7,617 nt of DNA from JBMNNU01 sp050942695 (GTDB lineage Bacteria; Chloroflexota; UBA6077): positions 1-7,617 of the forward strand of contig JBMNNU010000155.1 of the NCBI GenBank assembly GCA_050942695.1. Direction: 5' to 3'. Below the pieces are notes generated by a model. It did not search any database, had not been told where the DNA came from, and was given only the letters and a program-made list of their open reading frames with translations. Positions 1 through 4,808 of the stretch are shown here, one piece after another. Positions within the stretch are counted from its first letter, which is position 1, and each line of letters starts with the position of its first letter. A program made the position numbers and the translations under genes.

Positions 1-408
1 CAGTATCCGCTCGAGGTTAGGGTGCCCATCGAATTCGATTCCGAACATATCGAAAGTCTCTCGTTCGTGCCAATCCGCTCCAGGGAAGATCTCCACCACC
101 GAAGGCACGACAGCTTCGGACTCATCGACAGGGACCTTCAGCCCCAACCGCCGCTTCGATGAAGGCGAGTAGAGGTAGTACACCACCGCAAAACGTGGTT
201 CCAACCCCAGCTCGGAATAATCGACCCCCCAAACCCCGGATAAATGGATGAATTTCTCATCCCCATCGCGAAGAAGCCGACATGCATCGCGGATCGACCC
301 TTTATCTATGACCAAAATGGTCGAGCCGGCCTGATCAACATCGATACCGAGCAGGCCGTCACCAAGAGCCGAGTGCAGCTCTTCTAATACCGGATCAGAT
401 CCTGCCAT
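1..408 (-). CDS. nuoC: NADH-quinone oxidoreductase subunit C (partial, C-terminus beyond left edge)
   Basis: NuoC is the 30-kDa-type subunit of the peripheral arm of respiratory complex I and sits on the cytoplasmic face near the quinone site. The 136 residues seen start at an ATG at 408 and stay open to the window edge. Residues 112-136 carry the family signature: WHERETFDMFGIEFDGHP followed by NLERIL. Most of the subunit is present, but the C-terminal tail and stop are missing. The start is supported by a strong Shine-Dalgarno (GAGGGGG, plus-strand 415-421) six bases upstream. It overlaps the end of nuoB by 14 bases, so translation is probably coupled. Gene order nuoA-nuoB-nuoC is the standard complex I operon order, and the remaining nuo genes should lie to the left. 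The family call is very secure. Confidence 0.96.
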   Translation of the reverse strand, partial: MAGSDPVLEELHSALGDGLLGIDVDQAGSTILVIDKGSIRDACRLLRDGDEKFIHLSGVWGVDYSELGLEPRFAVVYYLYSPSSKRRLGLKVPVDESEAVVPSVVEIFPGADWHERETFDMFGIEFDGHPNLERIL

Positions 409-874
409 CGATGTCCCCCTCGTCTCGGATCTTCTGCCGGAGCTTGACAATAGCCTCAAGCAATGCCTCAGGGCGAGGCGGGCACCCCGGCACAAAGAAA
501 TCCACCGGAATAATCTTATCGACGCCTTGGAGGATAGCGTAGTTGTTAAACACCCCACCACAGGAGGCGCAATCGCCCATCGCTATCACCCATTTTGGCT
601 CGGGCATCTGGTCGTACAGCCGCCTGAGCACCGGCGCCATCTTCTTCGACACACGACCGGACACGATCAGTAGGTCCGATTGTCGTGGAGTAGCGCGAAA
701 CGCCTCCATACCGAACCGTGAGATATCGTATCTGGCCATGCTCATAGACATCATTTCTATGGCACAGCAAGCTAGACCGGTGGTCAGGGGATAAACTGCG
801 CCCTGCCGGCCCCAGTTAGCCAGTTTGGTTACCCAGACCCCTAAAGTACCGGGTAATAAGGCCTCTACTCCCAA
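395..874 (-). CDS. nuoB: NADH-quinone oxidoreductase subunit B, N2 [4Fe-4S] cluster subunit
   Basis: NuoB carries iron-sulfur cluster N2, the last electron carrier before quinone in complex I. With a TTG start at 874 the protein has 159 residues, normal for NuoB. The four expected N2 ligands are visible: C36 and C37 in GLACCAIEMM, C102 in MGDCASCGG and C131 in VPGCPPRPEA. The open frame extends upstream to an ATG at 985, but that would add 37 residues lying inside nuoA and unlike NuoB. The TTG at 874 has a GGGGG Shine-Dalgarno seven bases upstream (inside the nuoA end) and overlaps the nuoA stop by 10 bases, which suggests translational coupling. C105, three residues after the ligand C102, is an extra cysteine where E. 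coli NuoB has serine (SCANSGG). The identity is very secure; the start is an inference. Confidence 0.95.
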   Translation of the reverse strand: MGVEALLPGTLGVWVTKLANWGRQGAVYPLTTGLACCAIEMMSMSMARYDISRFGMEAFRATPRQSDLLIVSGRVSKKMAPVLRRLYDQMPEPKWVIAMGDCASCGGVFNNYAILQGVDKIIPVDFFVPGCPPRPEALLEAIVKLRQKIRDEGDIDGRI

Positions 875-1221
875 TCGAAGGCCCCCTTCTTCCAAACATA
901 AAAGTACCCTATCAGCAGAATACCGACGAAAGCCAGCATCTCGATGAGGGCAAACATCCCCAACTGCCTTATTACGACGGCCCACGGATAGAGAAACACT
1001 ATCTCAATATCGAACAGGATGAACAGCATCGCGACTAGCGTGAATTTCACCCTGAACCGCCGCCTAGCGGGAACAATGGGTGGAATACCGCTTTCGTAAG
1101 GGAGGGATTTTGCAGGATTAGGCCTATAGGGCCCTAATAGGCGTGTTAGAAGCAGCATCACGCCCGAGAAGAGCACCAACACCCAGAACAGGACAGCAAT
1201 TGGAATATACTGCGCCGGCAT
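865..1221 (-). CDS. nuoA: NADH-quinone oxidoreductase subunit A, membrane subunit
   Basis: NuoA is a small complex I membrane subunit (the ND3 counterpart) next to the quinone chamber. The 118 residues predict three membrane helices at about 5-28, 60-82 and 88-110. Family signatures are clear: GPYRPNPAKSLPYESG at 30-45 in the long loop after helix 1, then RRRFRVKFTLVAMLFILFDIEIVFLYPW at 53-80. D71 and E73 correspond to the conserved acidic pair of helix 2. The loop has YESG where many bacterial and mitochondrial homologues have YECG; serine is also normal in the cyanobacterial and plastid NdhC relatives. The ATG at 1221 has a short GGTG ribosome-binding core at 1227-1230, five bases away. It is the first gene of the leftward nuo operon, and a candidate promoter lies about 95 bases upstream. 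Confidence 0.96.
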   Translation of the reverse strand: MPAQYIPIAVLFWVLVLFSGVMLLLTRLLGPYRPNPAKSLPYESGIPPIVPARRRFRVKFTLVAMLFILFDIEIVFLYPWAVVIRQLGMFALIEMLAFVGILLIGYFYVWKKGAFDWE

Positions 1222-1229
1222 AACAACAC

Positions 1230-1251
1230 CATAGTTGAACTAGCTGAACTA
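1230..1251. repeat. Short direct and inverted repeats just upstream of the nuoA ribosome-binding site
   Basis: TGAACTA occurs twice on the plus strand, at 1236-1242 and 1245-1251, nine bases apart. The block 1232-1251 is also an imperfect 20-base palindrome with outer arms TAGTT and AACTA. CATAGTTG at 1230-1237 recurs exactly at 1304-1311 inside the operator-like dyad near the promoter. The block lies in the predicted nuoA leader directly next to its GGTG ribosome-binding core, so it could be a protein-binding site or affect translation start. No function is shown. Confidence 0.4.
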
Positions 1252-1302
1252 CGCTACTGCACAGAGACCATCGTCGGTATTGCCATCAAGACACCCTGCG
1301 TC

Positions 1303-1329
1303 ACATAGTTGTGAATTATATCACTATGT
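1303..1329. promoter_or_regulatory. Inverted repeat (possible operator) centred on the nuo -10 box
   Basis: ACATAGT at 1303-1309 is matched by its exact reverse complement ACTATGT at 1323-1329. The 13-base spacer contains the TATAAT box of the nuo promoter. The arms are 20 bases apart, about two helical turns, as expected for a dimeric repressor touching one face of DNA. Seven-base arms in an AT-rich stretch can arise by chance, so the operator role is a hypothesis. Confidence 0.35.
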
Positions 1330-1345
1330 TACCCGACCTGCGCAA
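1315..1345 (-). promoter_or_regulatory. Candidate promoter of the nuoABC operon (extended -10)
   Basis: Read on the minus strand, 1323-1315 is TGATATAAT, a perfect TATAAT box with the TGn extension of an extended -10 promoter. A possible -35, TTGCGC, lies at 1345-1340, but the 19-base spacing is long; an extended -10 can work with a poor -35. Transcription would start near 1308 and give a leader of roughly 85 bases before nuoA. This is inferred from sequence only. Confidence 0.55.
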
Positions 1346-1470
1346 CCCCTGTAATTACAAATATATAACAATCTTAAAGATGTTGTCGTAAAAAACGGCG
1401 AAAAGCGGCGATATTGCACCTACAGTTATCCAACCGCTACAATCGCCATAGTCTTACAGCAGGTGATGAT

Positions 1471-2265
1471 ATGTCGACATGGCAGGTCGATGAGTCGGAG
1501 CCGATCATCAACCCCGAAACGGTTTTGGATTACTACCGCCAGCTTATGGATTGCCAGTCTGAGGAGTTGGCGCTACCAAACATACTGGTAGGTACTTTCC
1601 AACGCATCTCCTTTGATTATTTGGCAGAGCGTATTGGAGACAGCTCTCCCAAGAGATGGCCAACTCCTGTCTTCTGGCCCATTGCAAGAGGGGATATCCA
1701 AGGATTGCCTATTGCTATAGCCAGACTTCCTATCGGCGCCCCAGCAGCAGCTTCGGCATTAGAGCTGATGATCGCTGCAGGGGTACGAACCGCAATAATC
1801 GTCGGCTCTGCGGGTAGTATCCAACCGTCCCTACCTATCGGCTCACTGATTGTCGCGGACCGTGCCCTCCGTCGAGAGGGCACTTCTTACCATTACACCC
1901 CTGCGTCCGAGTACGTATCAGCTTCAGCGGATCTGATAGACGGTTTGTTATCCAGCGCCCAGAGACGGGGGCGCAGCAATCCAACCGTTGGTTGCACCTG
2001 GACCACAGATGCCCCATACAGGGAGTGTACGGAAACTGTGGCCAGCCTCCGATCTGCAGGCGTCCTTTGCGTGGAGATGGAGGCGGCGGCCCTATACACA
2101 GTCGCCGCCCACCGCGGTACCCGCATCGCGCTCGTTGCCGCTATCTCGGACCAATTGCACGGCCAATGGATGCCGGGGTTTCATACGCTATCTTACCAGC
2201 GTGGCCTCATTCGCGCCGCAGATCTCGCCCTCGACGCCGCTGCGCAGACTAGCCTTGAGTTCTGA
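1471..2265 (+). CDS. Nucleoside phosphorylase, PNP/UDP superfamily (substrate unresolved)
   Basis: Enzymes of this superfamily split the glycosidic bond of purine or pyrimidine nucleosides with phosphate, giving free base and sugar 1-phosphate for salvage; some relatives hydrolyse methylthioadenosine or AMP. With an ATG start at 1471 the protein has 264 residues. Visible family motifs are RLPIGAPAAASALELM at 85-100 (phosphate/ribose side), the strand-turn AIIVGSAGSI at 108-117, IGSLIVADRALRREGTSYHY at 123-142, CVEMEAAALYTVA at 200-212 (the conserved M-E pair that binds ribose) and SDQL at 226-229 with the catalytic-type Asp. The usual N-terminal GDP-R phosphate loop is not obvious; the aligned area reads ILVGTFQRI. 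A TTG at 1414 is an alternative start, but the ATG has AGGTGAT (1461-1467) upstream at proper spacing. No signal peptide is visible, so it should be cytoplasmic. Whether it prefers uridine or purine nucleosides cannot be told from the sequence. Confidence 0.88.
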   Translation: MSTWQVDESEPIINPETVLDYYRQLMDCQSEELALPNILVGTFQRISFDYLAERIGDSSPKRWPTPVFWPIARGDIQGLPIAIARLPIGAPAAASALELMIAAGVRTAIIVGSAGSIQPSLPIGSLIVADRALRREGTSYHYTPASEYVSASADLIDGLLSSAQRRGRSNPTVGCTWTTDAPYRECTETVASLRSAGVLCVEMEAAALYTVAAHRGTRIALVAAISDQLHGQWMPGFHTLSYQRGLIRAADLALDAAAQTSLEF

Positions 2266-2393
2266 GTCCATACAGGCCCGCATCTTGCATCTCCCCCAAC
2301 CGATCAACCTTGATAGATAAATATAGGGCACGCGATGAAGGGTTCAGCATTTCCCTATCTGCCTCTCTCACCAGCCATGGTTCGAGGTTTACT
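2266..2393. other. Intergenic gap, nucleoside phosphorylase to baseplate J-like gene
   Basis: These 128 bases contain no terminator hairpin. The frame of the next gene is open back to a TTG at 2310, but the extra 28 residues do not look conserved. A small perfect palindrome, ATCAA-CC-TTGAT, lies at 2303-2314, followed by an AT-rich run with TATAGG at 2322-2327. I cannot find a -35 box at normal spacing, so read-through from the upstream gene is as likely as a separate promoter. Confidence 0.4.
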
Positions 2394-3695
2394 ATGTCGG
2401 CTCTAAGACGAAGTGAAGAAGACATCATCAGATTGACCACGAGCGATGACCTTCGCACCTATCTGGACACCATCGCGGGACATGGGCCAACACAAGAAGC
2501 AGTGATTCAAGTCGAGACTGACGACGACCTCACATCCATCAGGAGCAAACTGGAAAGCGTTCGAGTCCCGCGAGCGGTCGTCGTAATCCCCTCCAACTCC
2601 AAAGTGCTGAAGGACGGCGTGGAGTATCGCGTGCTCCGCAGGCTGCAGAGGGATCTGGGGTTAGATTTCGTTATCATAAGCAACGATTTGAGACGGAGAG
2701 CTCTGGCCACCGAAAACGGCTTCCGCAACGTATATCGCTCCATGAAAGCCTACTACCGCAGCAAATCATCCCGGCCTGATACGGCCGAGACGGTTCCATT
2801 TAGCGATCCGGAAGAGTTCGCCCCAGCCCTGAGTATCAGTCGGTGGGGATTGCTGATCGGCGTTGCCTTTTCGCTCCTCCTAGCGCTGTTGGCTTATCTA
2901 CTAATACCCGTCGCGACCGTTGAGATATATCCGGAAACCCAGGCATTGACCCGAGATGTGGAAGTCCTGGTCGAGATAGGCGGCCCAAGGCTGGACACCA
3001 CTGCGCAACGATTATCAGGAAGGCTGATAGAAGAGCAGGTGGTGGTACAGGGCACAGTCAATGTCAAGGATGTCGCGCCACCGCCAGCAGATGGGGCTCA
3101 ATCTTCAGGCTTCGGAGCAGGTACTAATGTCACTCTGGAAGTGCGAGACGCTCTGCGTAACCTGATGCTCCAACAAGCAAACGCCCAGGCCGCTGAGAAG
3201 CTAAAAGCTCAATTGAGTAGCAACGATTCGATGCCCGAGGCGAGCATACGAACCGAGATCTCTGCGGAACGATACGACCACAATATCGGGGATGTCGCCG
3301 AAACCCTCAGCGGGACGATGGAGGTGAAAGCCACTGGGCTTGCCTTCAATAACAATGACTTCAATAAACTGATACAGGCTTTATGGTCCCAGGACATCCC
3401 TAGAGAACATGTTGTTCTGGGTGAGATAAACATCTCTCCACCTGAAGTAATCAGCTCTGAAGGGCGTCATATGAGGCTACGGGTGCAAGCCTCAGGCGCA
3501 ATCCAACCAGTGATAGATGCAGACGTTATCGTCTCAGCGGTCAGGGGCAAGTCGCTCACCGAGGCCAAGCAGCTTGTCGCAACAACCGGAGAGTACCTGC
3601 AACCGCCCGAGATAACCATGTGGCCCGACTGGGCATCAAGAGCGATCCGCGTTCAGGTAGTTACTGTACTCAAACGGGCAACCGCATCCCCGTAG
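2394..3695 (+). CDS. Membrane-anchored baseplate J/gp47-like family protein
   Basis: The family is common in Chloroflexota genomes and is named for similarity of its outer part to phage baseplate J; no biochemical function is known to me. The ATG at 2394 has GAGG (2384-2387) six bases upstream, giving 433 residues. Residues 35-122 look like a compact alpha/beta cytoplasmic domain (VIQVETDDDLTSIRSKL, AVVVIPSNSKVL, LRRLQRDLGLDFVIISND). One hydrophobic helix lies at about 151-173. The rest, 174-433, is probably outside: it opens with VATVEIYPETQALTRDVEV, has an Ala/Gln/Lys-rich helix at 247-275, and ends with VRGKSLTEAKQLV and a proline/tryptophan segment (PPEITMWPDWASRAIRVQVVTV). This order matches the family. 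There is no N-terminal signal peptide, so the internal helix should act as the anchor. Nothing phage-like surrounds it, so a domesticated envelope role is more likely than a phage part. The family call is fairly secure; function is unknown. Confidence 0.8.
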   Translation: MSALRRSEEDIIRLTTSDDLRTYLDTIAGHGPTQEAVIQVETDDDLTSIRSKLESVRVPRAVVVIPSNSKVLKDGVEYRVLRRLQRDLGLDFVIISNDLRRRALATENGFRNVYRSMKAYYRSKSSRPDTAETVPFSDPEEFAPALSISRWGLLIGVAFSLLLALLAYLLIPVATVEIYPETQALTRDVEVLVEIGGPRLDTTAQRLSGRLIEEQVVVQGTVNVKDVAPPPADGAQSSGFGAGTNVTLEVRDALRNLMLQQANAQAAEKLKAQLSSNDSMPEASIRTEISAERYDHNIGDVAETLSGTMEVKATGLAFNNNDFNKLIQALWSQDIPREHVVLGEINISPPEVISSEGRHMRLRVQASGAIQPVIDADVIVSAVRGKSLTEAKQLVATTGEYLQPPEITMWPDWASRAIRVQVVTVLKRATASP

Positions 3696-3828
3696 TTTCG
3701 TTGGTTGATGAGTAGCTCATGAAAAATTCCCTCTTCACGCCAAAGCCAGTTCCTGCTAATATGTCCCCGGCCAGCGTCAGCGCGTCGAGTTCCCAAATGC
3801 CAATCTGTTTGTACGGCGGTATACACTC
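3696..3828. other. Intergenic gap before the PHP gene; no separate gene seen
   Basis: These 133 bases hold no convincing gene. A 5-bp hairpin (ATGAG-TAG-CTCAT, about 3708-3720) is too short to be a terminator. The frame of the PHP gene is open back to a TAA at 3757-3759, and its last part before the chosen TTG reads RVEFPNANLFVRRYTL, which could be genuine protein but offers no ATG, GTG or TTG start, only a CTG at 3805. Confidence 0.45.
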
Positions 3829-4578
3829 TTGGGTAAAGCCGATCTCCATATTCACAGCAACGTCAGCGACGGAATGGCATCGGTTGCTGATATCATGGAA
3901 TTTACCCAGGAGAACACCGATCTCGATTTAATAGCGATCGCCGACCACGATAGAGTCGATGGTTCCCTGGAGGCATTGGAATGGGTGGAAAGCCACCCGG
4001 ATTGTCGTTTCAGGGTGGTGTTTGCCACTGAAATCACGGCACATTTTGGCAGACACCTTCTCGCTTACTTCTTCAAACCGCCCTATCCCACCAAGCCGCT
4101 TCCCTGCATGAGAAGCTTCCGTTGGACTATCGAATTGATCCACGAGATGGGAGGAATGGTGGCTATCCCTCACCCTACTGTGATCTGGACACCCAGCGGT
4201 GGTTATCGCCAACTTCGCAGCCTAGTGGGAGCAGGAGTCCATATTGATGGCATAGAGGTGTGTAACGCAGCAATCGGGGCTAGAGGCAACGAGGGAAAGC
4301 TCCGCCTGTTCAATGGTCGCGATTTCCACCTTGCGGAGATGGGAGGGAGTGACGCGCATCACCTGATGGAGATTGGATCAGCCTACACCACATTCAAGGG
4401 GAAAAGCGCCGCGGATTTCGAAAAAGCCCTCATTAACCATAAGACTAGGGCGTTCTTCGGCAAACCCGGCTGCGTATCTGCCGGAGAGCATGCGCGCCAG
4501 GTGTTCAAGAGTTGGGTCGAGAAACCTACCAGAGGTCTTCGAGGCGCGATCGCCAGCTACTACGCCGAGTTTCGGTAA
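3829..4578 (+). CDS. PHP-domain metal-dependent phosphoesterase
   Basis: PHP (polymerase and histidinol phosphatase) proteins use two or three metal ions to hydrolyse phosphate esters; family members act on nucleotides, nucleic acids or small phosphates. The 249-residue product shows the full motif series: ADLHIHSNVSDG at 4-15 (H7, H9, D14), IAIADHDRVDG at 35-45 (D39, H40), E68 in FATEIT, H76 in GRHLLAYF, H105 in LIHEMGG, AIPHPT at 112-117 (H115), DGIEVCNA at 140-147 and GGSDAHHLMEIG at 172-183 (D175, H177). All expected metal ligands appear present, so it is likely active. No polymerase domain or signal peptide is visible, so it is a stand-alone cytoplasmic enzyme. The start is the weak point: TTG at 3829 is just two codons before the first motif residue ADLH and has only GGCGG (3815-3819) as a ribosome-binding candidate. 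The substrate cannot be inferred from its neighbours. Confidence 0.87.
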   Translation: MGKADLHIHSNVSDGMASVADIMEFTQENTDLDLIAIADHDRVDGSLEALEWVESHPDCRFRVVFATEITAHFGRHLLAYFFKPPYPTKPLPCMRSFRWTIELIHEMGGMVAIPHPTVIWTPSGGYRQLRSLVGAGVHIDGIEVCNAAIGARGNEGKLRLFNGRDFHLAEMGGSDAHHLMEIGSAYTTFKGKSAADFEKALINHKTRAFFGKPGCVSAGEHARQVFKSWVEKPTRGLRGAIASYYAEFR

Positions 4579-4808
4579 CAAAACCTCCAGTACTTAACCC
4601 TGCGATTTCTTGAGTGCTGCACCTGCTTTTATCTATTTTTTTGAGCAAAACCCCTTCACCACACAAGAAACAGGGCTGCGAAGTAACCACCTATTCCCCA
4701 AATGCGTTGTGAATGTGAACAAAGGATGAATGGGCATCACGGGTGGGGCGGAACACCACGGCTTCAAGCAATCCAAGTTCACAAGATTCACAATGGAGAA
4801 GCGAAGAG
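4579..4808. other. Intergenic region upstream of the secreted protein gene
   Basis: This 230-base stretch has no recognisable gene or RNA. A T-rich run at 4627-4642 is not preceded by a clear hairpin, so it is not a good intrinsic terminator for the PHP gene. The frame of the next gene is open back to an ATG at 4743, but that extension is polar and would bury the signal peptide. A weak promoter candidate is listed separately. Confidence 0.5.
4610..4639 (+). promoter_or_regulatory. Weak candidate promoter for the secreted protein gene
   Basis: TTGAGT at 4610-4615 and TATTTT at 4634-4639 are separated by 18 bases and resemble a housekeeping sigma-factor promoter. The leader to the ATG at 4809 would be about 160 bases. 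The match is loose and lies in a T-rich stretch where such hits are common. Confidence 0.22.

Larger units (their letters stand above)
1222..1470. other. Divergent intergenic region between nuoA and the nucleoside phosphorylase gene
   Basis: This 249-base region separates two divergent genes. It holds the nuo promoter and the repeats described separately. An AT-rich block at about 1349-1392 includes TATAAC at 1364-1369, which might be a -10 box for the rightward gene, but I find no acceptable -35 at the right distance. No small gene or RNA gene is recognisable. Confidence 0.6.

Noticed and set aside
1309..1330. Rightward promoter TTGTGA...TATGTT for the nucleoside phosphorylase gene
   Set aside because: The boxes are only 10 bases apart, far too close for a housekeeping promoter.
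2394..3695. Phage tail or contractile injection system locus suggested by the baseplate J similarity
   Set aside because: No sheath, tube, spike, other baseplate or tape-measure gene is present; the protein has its own membrane helix and metabolic neighbours.
3708..3720. Short hairpin ATGAG-TAG-CTCAT after the baseplate J-like gene
   Set aside because: A 5-bp stem of low GC followed by an A run, not T, cannot be called an intrinsic terminator.
3670..3855. Minus-strand 61-residue open frame across the gap before the PHP gene
   Set aside because: It overlaps the ends of two real plus-strand genes, has no recognisable motif or convincing ribosome-binding site, and its composition looks like antisense shadow.
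3719..3931. Plus-strand 70-residue open frame beginning with ATG at 3719
   Set aside because: More than 100 bases overlap the well-supported PHP gene in another frame, and the peptide shows no domain or signal peptide. It remains only a remote possibility as a frameshifted PHP N-terminus.
3934..4553. Two copies of the palindrome GCGATCGC (3934-3941 and 4546-4553), recalling cyanobacterial HIP1
   Set aside because: Only two copies were noticed, both inside the PHP coding region, which is not enough to claim an iterated palindrome; the proteins do not point to Cyanobacteria.
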